Origin: CAZYWA01 sp964650975 [NCBI: uncultured bacterium]
Lineage (GTDB): Bacteria > JADJOY01
NCBI GenBank assembly: GCA_964650975.1
Contig: CAZYWA010000066.1
Span: 1 to 21,723, forward strand
Reading direction: 5' to 3'
Length of the DNA: 21,723 bases
Shown: in pieces, positions 7,269 through 14,437 of the stretch
Numbering within the stretch: position 1 is the first letter of the stretch
Layout of the letters: the number at the start of each line of letters is the position of its first letter
Made by a program: the position numbers and the translations under genes
The notes under the pieces: generated by a model
Seen by the model: only the letters and a program-made list of their open reading frames with translations
What the model was told of the DNA's origin: nothing
Databases searched by the model: none

Positions 7269-8792
7269 TCAGTCCCACCGCCGCCATTCGCTTTCGTAGT
7301 ACTGCACCAGGATCTGGTTATCGAGGCGGTTCACGTCGGCGTCGAGCGGGCCGAGATCGGGGCCGAACACGAAGAGCGTCGGCAGCAGCGAATCGTCGAG
7401 AAATCGGAGACCGCCGATGGTTCGCTCGGGGCGCTCGAAGCGCGCCCGCTTCGCCAGCACGAAGCCCCACTCGCCGAACGACGGCACCGGCACGTGGTAG
7501 GGGCGCACCTCGAAGCCGGCGGCGTGGATGGTGTCCGCGATGCACCAGAACGAGCGGCGCGCGAAGAGCGGCGACGTCGCCTGCACCGACATCGCGCCGT
7601 CCTCGGCCACGTGGCCCTTCACCAGCCGGTAGAAACGCGTGGTGTAGAGCTTGCCCAGCGAGTAGTTGTTGGGATCGGGAAAGTCGACGATCACCACGTC
7701 CCAGCGCGTGTCGGGCGGCAGCTCGGTGAGCCACGCCATCGCGTCGGCGTTGATCACGCGCACCCGGGGGTTGGAGAGCGACCCGCCGTTCAGCGCCTCG
7801 ATCGCGGGAAGCTTCGCCACCACGCCGGTCATGGTCGGATCGAGGTCCACGAGGGTCACGTGCTCGACCTCCGGGTGCTTCAGGATCTCGCGTACCGCGA
7901 GCCCGTCGCCGCCGCCCAGCACCAGCACGTTGGCGCCGCGCGCCGCGGCGGCGAACGTCGGGTGCACCAGCGCCTCGTGGTAGCGGTACTCGTCGACGCT
8001 CGAAAATTGCAGGTTTCCGTCGAGGAAGAGCGCCCACGTGTCGCGGTTCTTGGTGAGCACGATGCGCTGGTACGGCGTCTGCTTGGCCCACACGATCGGA
8101 TCGGCGTAGTGCTCCTCCTCGGCCAGGCTGGTGAGCCGGTCGGCGAAACCGAACGCCGTGACGAGCGCGATCAACACCGCGACGCACTGAGCGCGGATCC
8201 AGCCGAGCCCGCGGATCTCGTCGGCCAGAAGCCACGTGGTCCAGAGCGCCGCCGACGCGTTGAGCGCTCCGAAGAGCAGCGAGCTGCGCACCAGGCCGAG
8301 CCGCGGCACCAGCAGGATCGGAAACAGCAGCGACGCGACCAAGGCCCCCAGATAGTCGAACGCCAGCACCCGCGCGATCACTTCCTTGAACGAGAGCTTG
8401 TCGCGCAGGATGCGTAGCAAGAGCGGGATCTCGAGCCCGACCAGCACCCCGATCACCAGCACCACCAGGTAAAGCAGCGGCCGAAACGCGGTTAGCCGCC
8501 CGAACGCGAGGAACAAGAGCGGCGCCGAGAACCCTCCCACCACGGCCACCGCCAGCTCCACCTCCACGAAACGCCGCGCCAGCCCGCGATCGAACCATCG
8601 CGACAGCCACGAGCCGAGCCCCATCGCCGACAAATACGCCCCGATCACGGTCGAAAACTGCGTGACCGAATCGCCGAGCAGATAGGACGCGAGCGTCCCC
8701 GCGAGCAGCTCGTACACCAGCCCGCACGCCGCGATGACGACGACGGTGACGAAGAGCAGCGGCAGCTGCCGGCTTCCCCTGGCCTCGACCAT
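7269..8792 (-). CDS. Membrane-anchored spermidine synthase-like aminopropyltransferase
   Basis: 507 residues from ATG 8792. The frame stays open up to 8885, but the upstream residues lack protein character. Residues about 10-235 contain six or seven hydrophobic segments (LPLLFVTVVVIAACGLVYELL; VVGGFSAPLLFLAFGRL; LLYLVVLVIGVLVGLEIPLLL and others), as in fused membrane/spermidine synthase proteins. The C-terminal half is a spermidine-synthase fold: the SSVDEYRYHEALVHP block; the S-adenosyl ligand-binding VLVLGGGDGLAVREIL (GGGDG at 293-297); VTLVDLDP; and the catalytic-loop VVIVDFPDPN, which matches the family DxxD position. Classical enzymes move an aminopropyl group from decarboxylated S-adenosylmethionine to putrescine; the acceptor here is unknown and may be membrane-associated. 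No S-adenosylmethionine decarboxylase is in the window. Confidence 0.88.
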   Translation of the reverse strand: MVEARGSRQLPLLFVTVVVIAACGLVYELLAGTLASYLLGDSVTQFSTVIGAYLSAMGLGSWLSRWFDRGLARRFVEVELAVAVVGGFSAPLLFLAFGRLTAFRPLLYLVVLVIGVLVGLEIPLLLRILRDKLSFKEVIARVLAFDYLGALVASLLFPILLVPRLGLVRSSLLFGALNASAALWTTWLLADEIRGLGWIRAQCVAVLIALVTAFGFADRLTSLAEEEHYADPIVWAKQTPYQRIVLTKNRDTWALFLDGNLQFSSVDEYRYHEALVHPTFAAAARGANVLVLGGGDGLAVREILKHPEVEHVTLVDLDPTMTGVVAKLPAIEALNGGSLSNPRVRVINADAMAWLTELPPDTRWDVVIVDFPDPNNYSLGKLYTTRFYRLVKGHVAEDGAMSVQATSPLFARRSFWCIADTIHAAGFEVRPYHVPVPSFGEWGFVLAKRARFERPERTIGGLRFLDDSLLPTLFVFGPDLGPLDADVNRLDNQILVQYYESEWRRWD

Positions 8793-8947
8793 GTCGCCTA
8801 GGCCGCGGAGTCGAGGTGTGCGCGCGTCCGGCGTTGCGACGCACACACAGTTTCGGCTGACGTGCTCGGGAGAGAATCGATCCACGAAACGCCGCGAGGG
8901 ACAAACGCCTGCGCTACACGGTCGTGATTCGTCTCGACGCTACGACC

Positions 8948-8967
8948 GGCCGCGCGGAAGCGCGGCC
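8948..8967. repeat. Perfect 8-bp hairpin with tetraloop
   Basis: GGCCGCGC-GGAA-GCGCGGCC on the + strand (GGCCGCGC-TTCC-GCGCGGCC on the minus strand). It lies about 155 bases before the start of the aminopropyltransferase-like gene. No U-run follows in either direction, so it is not a classical terminator. Confidence 0.45.
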
Positions 8968-9075
8968 CTCCAAACGGCGGCGAAGCGCGCGGGTGTGGAG
9001 GGCGACGCTCCGCGGCGCCGTCCGTAGCGAGCAACCTGAACCACGACTCGCCGAGACCCGCGCTCGACCACCACG

Positions 9076-9202
9076 GCGCAGTGACCCCCCAATTTGCCAG
9101 CGCGCCGAAGGGCGCGCCGGCGAGCAGGCCGCGAGCCGCCTCGGGGGTGGGGCCCCGGCCGGATTCGCTCCGGCCGGGGCGGGGGGCTGGAACAGCCCCC
9201 CG
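9076..9202 (+). repeat. 127-bp three-hairpin structured repeat, copy A
   Basis: Starts GCGCAGTGACC and ends in the last hairpin. Stems: 9100-9117 (GCGCGCC, loop GAAG, GGCGCGC); 9153-9179 (10 bp, CCCCGGCCGG, loop ATTCGCT, CCGGCCGGGG); 9180-9202 (9 bp, CGGGGGGCT, loop GGAAC, AGCCCCCCG). A second copy of the same length lies inverted at 12822-12948, about nine-tenths identical by eye. Between copies two stem positions change on both arms: C-G to G-C in the second stem and G-C to T-A in the third. It begins 16 bases past the DUF350 stop codon and lies antisense to the operon direction relative to copy B. Probably a dispersed genomic repeat. Confidence 0.75.
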
Positions 9203-9218
9203 AGAAAACCGAGAAGAC

Positions 9219-9431
9219 TCAACCATGGATCGCGGACGCGATGATGATCGCGAGGCCGATCATCACCGAGCCGATCAGCACGCCGACGGCGGTGTTCTGG
9301 TCCTCGGCCAGCTCCTTGTTGAGGTCGAAGGGCATGACCATTTCCATGATCTTGTACGCCACTCCGAAGATCGTGATGCCGACGGCCGAGTAGACCAGGC
9401 TCAGAACGAGCAACTCCCAGTGAATGTCCAT
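9219..9431 (-). CDS. DUF350 family small membrane protein
   Basis: 70 residues. The start ATG 9431 shares one base with the preceding stop (TGATG) and has a strong AAGGAGG ribosome-binding sequence at ideal spacing. Two membrane segments, LLVLSLVYSAVGITIFGVAYKIME (about 7-30) and TAVGVLIGSVMIGLAIIIASAI (about 47-68), flank the acidic loop MPFDLNKELAEDQN. The FDLNKELxEDxNxAxGxxxG arrangement is the DUF350 signature; E. coli YjfL is a longer relative with repeated units, while this is a single unit. The biochemical role is unknown. The family recurs next to PspA/SPFH proteins and polyamine or ATP-grasp enzymes, and the same association is seen here. Confidence 0.9.
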   Translation of the reverse strand: MDIHWELLVLSLVYSAVGITIFGVAYKIMEMVMPFDLNKELAEDQNTAVGVLIGSVMIGLAIIIASAIHG

Positions 9432-9613
9432 CACTTCCCTCCTTGGAAGCCGCCGCTTCGGTAGTAGTGGTAGCTGCGGTAGCCGCCCGGCGACGAGCGC
9501 ACCGACGCCGGCGCCACCGCGTGCTGGGATTGCGGGATCAGGCTCATTCCGCGCCACTCGGTGAAGCCGAACCCGCCGAGCAGGAGCGCGCACAGCGCTG
9601 CATAGCGAATCAT
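9431..9613 (-). CDS. Small exported Gly/Tyr/His-rich protein of the SPFH-DUF4178-DUF350 cluster
   Basis: 60 residues. ATG 9613 overlaps the DUF4178 stop as ATGA, and its own stop overlaps the DUF350 start as TGATG, so all three are probably translationally coupled. Residues 1-17 (MIRYAALCALLLGGFGF) look like a signal peptide or a single membrane anchor. The tail is GGYRSYHYYRSGGFQGGK, an aromatic and glycine-rich end with tyrosines, arginines and a histidine. I know no characterised family; the overlaps on both sides are the best evidence that it is real. It sits in the place where comparable clusters, from memory, carry a small hypothetical protein with a similar tail. It could be a periplasmic partner of the membrane proteins or a modification substrate (inference). 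Confidence 0.75.
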   Translation of the reverse strand: MIRYAALCALLLGGFGFTEWRGMSLIPQSQHAVAPASVRSSPGGYRSYHYYRSGGFQGGK

Positions 9614-11544
9614 TCGTCGTCTCCGTCCGATCCGCCGCTCGAGCCGCCGATCGGATGATCGCTCTCGGCCCAGCGGTTGACCTCGAAGGTCTTGGACCGG
9701 AGCCACACCAAGAGCGGATAGAGCACGATGCCGAGGAACGCGATGACCGCGGGCGGCATCAGGAACACGCCGCGCGTGACCGTGAGGTAGGCCTTGGTCG
9801 GCAGCGAGCCGCGCGGGTCCTTTCCCGACACCGGCTCGACGCGCAGCAGGTAACGGCCCGGTTTGACCGCGCTCAGGATCACGGCGCCCGCGTTCTTCCC
9901 TTCGCTCCACGACTCGCCGTCCTCGACACCCGAGTAATACGAGAGCTCGAGGCCCGCGAGATCCGCCTCGCCGGTGGGCTCGTCGATGAGCGCCAGGTCG
10001 AGGCCCACCCACGCGTTGCTGACGTCGGCGTGTCCCGCGATCTGCACCGCCGAGGGCGAGCCGGTGATCTCGAACGGCTCGGAGAGCGTGACCGAGCCGG
10101 GCGGATCGAGCGGCACCTCCAGGTTGAGCACCACCTTGCGGGCGTTGTGGGTGTCGGCGGCGATCGCGATCGCGATGTACGCGATCATGGCGAGCGCGCC
10201 GATGCCGAGCAGACCCCACGCCTTGGCGCCGAACGGGTTCGGCTGAGCGGGAGCGACGCCGCGCGCCGGCGGCCTGGGCGTCTTGTCGAGCTTGAGGCCG
10301 CTCCAGATCTCGTCGCAGCTCACGTACTCGCCGAGCGACCAAACGCGCTCCTTGGCCGTGCCCTCGCTCGACAGCAGGTACGGCGGCGACACGAAGTCGT
10401 CCATCGTGACCTGCTGGCTGGCGTCGAGCCTCCAGTAGAACTCGCCCTGGATCTCGACGTAGCGCGCCTTCGAGGTCTGGAAATGCTTGAAGGTGCGCTT
10501 GTCGCAGGTGGCGATCACGTTCGGGATCACGCGCGAAACGCGTCCTCCGGGAATCTCCTGCAAGAGCAGGAAGTGGCCATCGGACTCCGAGATCCAGCGG
10601 TAGCCCTTGGGTCCGTGCAGCAGGTACTCGCGCCACGAGTAGTCCTGGCCGTCGACGGTGACGGCGCGCTTCACGTAGCCGATCACCTCGAGCGCTTCGC
10701 CCTTGAGCGTGCCCTTCGAACCGAGCGGAATTCCCGGTTTCGGCCGGTGCGCGGCGGCGGCCATGAGTGCCAGCGCGCCGTGGCTCAGGTCGAGCACCGC
10801 GTGACAGCTCGCGCACGTCAGCACCTTGGTGTCTTCGAGGACCGGCTTGACCGGCGCCCCGCAGCTCGGACACGCGAGCGCCTCCGCCTTGCCGGGGCCT
10901 GCGATCTCGGGCGCGCCGCCCACCAGGTGCGCTTCGTCCCAGCTCAGCTCCTTCCCGACGAAGACCAAGGTCTCGTCCCGATCGTCGACGCCGTAGTCGA
11001 TCGTCAGGTACTCGCCGGCGGCGCCGCTCGCGTCGACGAAGCGGTAGCTGGCGCCGAGCGCGACCGTGAACGGCAGCTCGCCCTCGGCGGACACGAACTT
11101 GCCGGTGCCCACCTCGCCGACCCGGAACTTGCCCAGCTCCGGCAATACCAGCGGTGCGCCGACCTCGATCTGATCGAAGCGTGCGACCGGAACCGGCTTC
11201 GCGTATTTCACCGTGCAGATCAGCCGGCCCGCGACCTCGGCGAGCCAGCCGAAACGGCCGTCGGCGTAGCTGGTGTACCACTCGTCCCAGGCGCCCTGGC
11301 CCTGATCGAGCTGCAAGCGGCCGAGCACCACGAACGCGTCGCCCGCGAGCGAGCCGCTCATGCCGACCGCGAGCCGCGTGTCGGTCGCGACCAGATCGGG
11401 AATCTTGCCGAGCGTCGTGAGATCGACACCGGCGCGCGCCACTCCCGCGCGGCAGTACTTGCAGACGGTGGTGAGGCTCGACGCGCCCTCGAACACGAGC
11501 GGCGCGCCGCACTGCGGACAGGCGCTCTGAAGGCCGCGAGGCAT
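9610..11544 (-). CDS. DUF4178 protein with two zinc ribbons and C-terminal membrane segments
   Basis: 644 residues. A zinc ribbon opens the protein (CPQC at 9-12, CKYC at 28-31), followed by a first DUF4178-like beta-rich module (LAVGMSGSLAGDAFVVLGRLQL ... WDEWYTSYADGRFGWLAEVAGR). A second ribbon near 225-247 (CPSCG ... CASC) precedes a second module (GSKGTLKGEALEVIGYVKRAV ... WREYLLHGPKGYRWISESDGHF). The repeated W-[DR]-E-Y ... G-[FY]-x-W-[IL] pattern is the DUF4178 hallmark. A membrane segment near 440-460 (LLGIGALAMIAYIAIAIAA), a beta-rich probably extracytoplasmic region and a second segment near 605-625 (FLMPPAVIAFLGIVLYPLLVWL) follow. The function is unknown; it is probably a membrane scaffold working with the SPFH protein. 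The stop overlaps the next gene's ATG. The ribosome-binding site at ATG 11544 is weak. Confidence 0.88.
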   Translation of the reverse strand: MPRGLQSACPQCGAPLVFEGASSLTTVCKYCRAGVARAGVDLTTLGKIPDLVATDTRLAVGMSGSLAGDAFVVLGRLQLDQGQGAWDEWYTSYADGRFGWLAEVAGRLICTVKYAKPVPVARFDQIEVGAPLVLPELGKFRVGEVGTGKFVSAEGELPFTVALGASYRFVDASGAAGEYLTIDYGVDDRDETLVFVGKELSWDEAHLVGGAPEIAGPGKAEALACPSCGAPVKPVLEDTKVLTCASCHAVLDLSHGALALMAAAAHRPKPGIPLGSKGTLKGEALEVIGYVKRAVTVDGQDYSWREYLLHGPKGYRWISESDGHFLLLQEIPGGRVSRVIPNVIATCDKRTFKHFQTSKARYVEIQGEFYWRLDASQQVTMDDFVSPPYLLSSEGTAKERVWSLGEYVSCDEIWSGLKLDKTPRPPARGVAPAQPNPFGAKAWGLLGIGALAMIAYIAIAIAADTHNARKVVLNLEVPLDPPGSVTLSEPFEITGSPSAVQIAGHADVSNAWVGLDLALIDEPTGEADLAGLELSYYSGVEDGESWSEGKNAGAVILSAVKPGRYLLRVEPVSGKDPRGSLPTKAYLTVTRGVFLMPPAVIAFLGIVLYPLLVWLRSKTFEVNRWAESDHPIGGSSGGSDGDDE

Positions 11545-11737
11545 CGAAGATCAGACGGCGAGCGAGCGAAAAGGATCTTGCGCAGAGGCCAGCGAGCGCC
11601 TCGGCGCCCAGGACATTACACGATCAGAGTGTCCATTGCCGCGCCTTGCACGATCCGGTTGGAGCCGGCCGGTCCCCGGCGGGGCCGTTCGTGGGCCGAG
11701 ATATCCTGCGCGCCGGAGACCGTCGCGCGCCAGGGCT
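11545..11737. other. 193-base gap between the SPFH and DUF4178 genes
   Basis: No coding frame with protein character. A GC-rich imperfect hairpin is present (CGGTCCCC/CGGGGCCG near 11668-11688). I saw no convincing promoter or terminator, so whether the two genes share a transcript is open. Confidence 0.4.
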
Positions 11738-12805
11738 TCAAGGAATCTTGGTGCCGCACTTGGCGCAGAAGGCCGCGTCGGGCGTGACCGTCGCCTTGCA
11801 GTTGGGACACGACTTGGTCTGTGGCGAGCCGCACCAGCGGCAGAAACCGGAACCGGTCTCGATGCCCTTGCTGCACGCGATGCACGCGACCAGCGCGGCC
11901 GCCGCGCCGGGTGCGCCACCCGCTCCCGCCGCCGGCGCACCGGCGGTCATGCCGCCCACGGCACCGGTCATCATGTTGCCGAACGCGGCACCCGCGGCGA
12001 GCCCGGCGCCGATGCCAGCCAATCCGCCCTGATTTTGCGCGGCGTCGGGAATCGAGCGCGCCGTCTGGTAGCGGGCGTAGTCGCCGAGATTGCCGATGAT
12101 GCCCATCGACTGCCGCTCGTTGAGTGTCTTCTGGAGCGCGTCCGGCAGCGTCACGCTCTGCACCACGAACGAGTCGAGCGCCACACCGAGCGCCGCGAAG
12201 TTGGGCTCGAGCTGCTTCTGGATCGCCTGACCGAGAACGAGCTGGTTCGCGGCCATGTCGAGGAACGGCACGTTCGACTGCGCGAAGAACTGCGCCGCGC
12301 CCGCGACGATCTGCGGCACCAGCTGCACGCCCAGATCCTCGGTCCTGTAGACCTCGCGAGTACCCGAGATCTTCGAGTAGAAGAGCGCCGGATCGGCCAT
12401 GTGGTAGCTGAAGACGCCGAACATGCGGATCTGCACCGAGCCGAATTCCTTGTCGCGGATCGTGATCGGCTGCGGGGTGCCCCAGGTCTGGCCGAGCTTC
12501 TGGCGCAACGAGAAGAAATAGACCTCGGCCTTGAACGGGCTGGTGAACGCGTACGACCAGCTCCGGAGCTTGGTGAGGACCGGTAGGTTCGCGGTGCTGA
12601 GCACGTGCCGCCCCGCCGTGAACTGATCGGCGGGCTTTCCCTGCTCGATGAAGACCGCGGCCTGCGACTCACGGACCGTGAGCTGCGCGCCGTTCTTGAT
12701 CTCGTTGTCGGCGACCGGGAAGCGATAGACGAGGATGTCGTCACTCGGCTCGGTCCACTCGATGACTTCGATGAACTGATGGCGAACGGCGTTCAAGAGC
12801 CCCAT
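11738..12805 (-). CDS. SPFH/band-7 domain protein with C-terminal zinc ribbons (YdjI-like), first gene of cluster
   Basis: 355 residues. The N-terminal two thirds are an SPFH domain of the type often annotated as virion core protein-like: FIEVIEWTEPSDDILVYRFP, LTVRESQAAVFIEQGKPADQF, AGRHVLSTANLPVLTKL, and a following FGVFSYHMADPALFYSKI strand. A Gly/Ala-rich linker (about 262-305) leads to four CxxC motifs forming two zinc ribbons (CIAC...CRWC and CPNC...CAKC). B. subtilis YdjI has this architecture and works with PspA and zinc-ribbon membrane proteins (YdjFGHI); that comparison is from memory. It probably assembles at the membrane as an oligomeric scaffold. AAGGA lies 10 nt before ATG 12805 and abuts a hairpin of repeat copy B. 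Confidence 0.9.
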   Translation of the reverse strand: MGLLNAVRHQFIEVIEWTEPSDDILVYRFPVADNEIKNGAQLTVRESQAAVFIEQGKPADQFTAGRHVLSTANLPVLTKLRSWSYAFTSPFKAEVYFFSLRQKLGQTWGTPQPITIRDKEFGSVQIRMFGVFSYHMADPALFYSKISGTREVYRTEDLGVQLVPQIVAGAAQFFAQSNVPFLDMAANQLVLGQAIQKQLEPNFAALGVALDSFVVQSVTLPDALQKTLNERQSMGIIGNLGDYARYQTARSIPDAAQNQGGLAGIGAGLAAGAAFGNMMTGAVGGMTAGAPAAGAGGAPGAAAALVACIACSKGIETGSGFCRWCGSPQTKSCPNCKATVTPDAAFCAKCGTKIP

Positions 12806-13142
12806 GGTGACTTGTTCCTTCCGGGGGTCTCTTCAAGACCCCCGCCCCGTCGGGAGTGAATCCCGCCGGGGCCCCACCCCCGAGTCGGCTCGCTGCCTGC
12901 TCGCCGGCGCGCCTCCTTGGCGCGCTGGCAAATCGGGGGTCACTGCGCAAATGAGTTCGCGTGCGGGTGTAACGCGAGTGCGATCCCTCGCAGACTCCCG
13001 TCGATCGATCCAACCAAGGCGCATCGCTGTGATTGTCCGCGGGGATCCGAATTGCGGGCAGCATCGTACCCTCCGGCATTCGGCGGCGAAAGCCACGGTC
13101 GCGCCGCGTCTCCTATAGTTCGCGCGCCAGGAGCGATCGCTC
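12806..13142. other. 337-base divergent intergenic region
   Basis: Holds repeat copy B (12822-12948), then about 190 bases that must contain the control regions for the SPFH cluster (minus strand) and the LysE-type gene (plus strand). A TATAGT at 13114-13119 could be a -10 element for the plus-strand gene, but no matching -35 sequence is present. No minus-strand promoter was recognised. Confidence 0.55.
12822..12948 (-). repeat. 127-bp three-hairpin structured repeat, copy B
   Basis: The minus-strand reading of this segment matches copy A (9076-9202) over its whole length. Stems in + coordinates: 12822-12844 (9 bp, CGGGGGTCT, loop CTTCA, AGACCCCCG); 12845-12871 (10 bp with one mismatch, loop AGTGAAT); 12907-12925 (7 bp, GCGCGCC, loop TCCTT, GGCGCGC). 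ACCCCCGA/TCGGGGGT near 12933-12940 and 12877-12884 could close the third-listed hairpin into a larger fold. In the SPFH-gene direction the copy is sense-oriented and ends directly at the ribosome-binding sequence, so it would form the untranslated leader. Confidence 0.75.
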
Positions 13143-13775
13143 GTGCCGACGACGCAGACCTTCTTGCTCTTCTCCACCGCCGCGCTGGCACTGACGTTGG
13201 CGCCGGGCCCGGCGGTCCTCTACATCGTCACACGCAGTCTCCATCAAGGCCGGAAAGCCGGGCTGATATCGACGCTCGGCTTGAGCTGCGGCGGGCTGAT
13301 CCAGGTGCTCGCGTCGGTGCTGGGGCTGAGTGCCGTGTTCGCGTCATCGTCCACGGCGTTCTCGATCGTGAAGCTCGCCGGAGCGGCCTATCTGGTGTGG
13401 CTCGGAGTGCGCACCATCGCCGCCAAACCCGCCGACGCTTCGAGCGCGGCGCCCGAGGTACGGGGACATCGGCGGATCTTCCTCGACGGGGTCGTGATCA
13501 ACGCGCTCAACCCCAAGGCGGCGCTCTTCCTGCTCGCGTTCCTGCCTCAATTCGTGCGAACGGAGCGCGGACCGGCGACGCCGCAGCTCTTGATCCTCGG
13601 CCTCACGTACGTGGTCCTGGCACTCACGACCGACAGCCTTTACGCCGTGGCCGCGGGCTCCGCGCGAAATCTCCTCGCCGATCGCCCGAGCCTCAAGAGC
13701 CGCTCGCGCTACGTGGTGGGCGCGATCTATCTCGGCCTGGGCGTCGCGGCGGCTTCGCTGGGACGCGGTTCCTGA
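13143..13775 (+). CDS. LysE/RhtB family amino-acid exporter
   Basis: 210 residues starting at GTG 13143, with AGGAG 9-10 nt upstream. Typical RhtB features: the N-terminal TLAPGPAVLYIVTRSLHQGRKAG block, a central LAGAAYLVWLGVRTI helix, and the NALNPKAALFLLAFLPQFV block. There are about six membrane helices. The family exports amino acids or related metabolites by proton exchange; the substrate cannot be read from sequence. It diverges from the SPFH gene and converges on the glutathione S-transferase gene, with 16 bases between stops. Nothing suggests it belongs to the SPFH cluster. Confidence 0.9.
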   Translation: MPTTQTFLLFSTAALALTLAPGPAVLYIVTRSLHQGRKAGLISTLGLSCGGLIQVLASVLGLSAVFASSSTAFSIVKLAGAAYLVWLGVRTIAAKPADASSAAPEVRGHRRIFLDGVVINALNPKAALFLLAFLPQFVRTERGPATPQLLILGLTYVVLALTTDSLYAVAAGSARNLLADRPSLKSRSRYVVGAIYLGLGVAAASLGRGS

Positions 13776-13791
13776 CCAGCGCCACCCGCGA

Positions 13792-14430
13792 TCACACGCC
13801 GTTTCGCGCCGCAACCTCCCGCGCCACCGGCAGCGCTCCCGTCTCCTCGACGATTCGATGGAGCTTCGGCGCGTTCGCCGCGTACCACTTCCGGCCCGGC
13901 CGCCAGAGCGACATCACCCAGACGTAGAGATCGAGCGCCGAGAAGCACTCGCCCAGGAACCACGGCCCTACCACGACATCACCGTCGAGATGGCGTAGCA
14001 AGCTCTCGCGGTGCGCGTCCGTCGAGCCGCGCAGCACCTTGGCGCTCGCTTCGTCGCCGTCGAGCCAGCGCTTGGGATCGTCGCCGTACGTGAAGGTCGG
14101 ATAGACGGCCGCGACCAGAAAGACCAGCCAGCGCAGGAACGCCGCTCGATGCGGATCTCCTGGGGGCGGCGCGAGCTCCGCATGCGGTGCCAGCTCCGCG
14201 AGATGGAGAACGATCGCGGCACTCTCGGTCATCACGCTGCCGTCGGGCAGCAACACGGTCGGCACCTGGCCGAGCGGATTGAGCGAACCGATGACCTTGC
14301 TCCCCAGCCCGACGTCTTCCCAAGCGACGTCCACGATCTGGTACGCCGCACCCGCCAGCTCGAGCGCCGCCTCGACGATCATCGAGCCGCCACCCTTCGC
14401 GGCGTAGAGCTTCCAGGGCGGGTTCGGCAC
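13792..14430 (-). CDS. Glutathione S-transferase family protein
   Basis: 212 residues, normal length. The N-terminal thioredoxin-fold domain reads WKLYAAKGGGSMIVEAALELAGAAYQIVDV; SMIVEAAL takes the place of the catalytic Ser/Cys region, with LNPLGQVPTVLLPDGSVMTESAAI giving the cis-proline and the glutathione gamma-glutamyl site (ESAAI). The C-terminal helical domain holds FLGECFSALDLYVWVMSLWRPG. The start is GTG 14430, only 7 bases after the stop of the zinc-ribbon gene, so the two are probably co-transcribed. The substrate is unknown. No strong ribosome-binding site; GGGAAG lies upstream. Confidence 0.9.
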   Translation of the reverse strand: MPNPPWKLYAAKGGGSMIVEAALELAGAAYQIVDVAWEDVGLGSKVIGSLNPLGQVPTVLLPDGSVMTESAAIVLHLAELAPHAELAPPPGDPHRAAFLRWLVFLVAAVYPTFTYGDDPKRWLDGDEASAKVLRGSTDAHRESLLRHLDGDVVVGPWFLGECFSALDLYVWVMSLWRPGRKWYAANAPKLHRIVEETGALPVAREVAARNGV

Positions 14431-14437
14431 TTGGCAC

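Larger units (their letters stand above)
8793..9218. other. 426-base intergenic region with a structured repeat copy
   Basis: The gap between the DUF350 gene and the aminopropyltransferase gene. Bases 9076-9202 are one copy of a 127-bp structured repeat. Bases 8948-8967 form a perfect 8-bp hairpin (GGCCGCGC, loop GGAA, GCGCGGCC). Minus-strand frames through it (8798-9226 and 8914-9222) read as low-complexity proline/arginine/glycine sequence and are not called. Whether a promoter for the downstream genes lies here is unresolved; I found no good hexamer pair. Confidence 0.65.

Noticed and set aside
6949-7287. 112-codon minus-strand frame crossing the hairpin cluster and overlapping the aminopropyltransferase end
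   Set aside because: Arg/Ala/Gly/Pro-rich shadow composition with no recognisable motif; the hairpins explain the sequence better.
5246-8417. Long plus-strand frames antisense to the oxidase and aminopropyltransferase genes
   Set aside because: Arg/His/Glu-rich shadows without motifs; the opposite strand has intact FAD and S-adenosyl ligand motifs.
9180-9202. Rho-independent terminator after the DUF350 gene
   Set aside because: In the DUF350 direction the T-rich stretch comes before the stem, not after it; better explained as part of the repeat.
8798-9226. Minus-strand frames over repeat copy A (and similar frames over copy B)
   Set aside because: Both copies give similar low-complexity peptides because the DNA is a repeat; hairpins dominate, and there is no start signal.
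9655-11787. 710-codon plus-strand frame antisense to DUF4178
   Set aside because: Shadow composition; the DUF4178 frame has zinc ribbons, repeat modules and membrane segments.
13114-13119. Promoter for the LysE-type gene from TATAGT
   Set aside because: No acceptable -35 hexamer 16-18 bases upstream.
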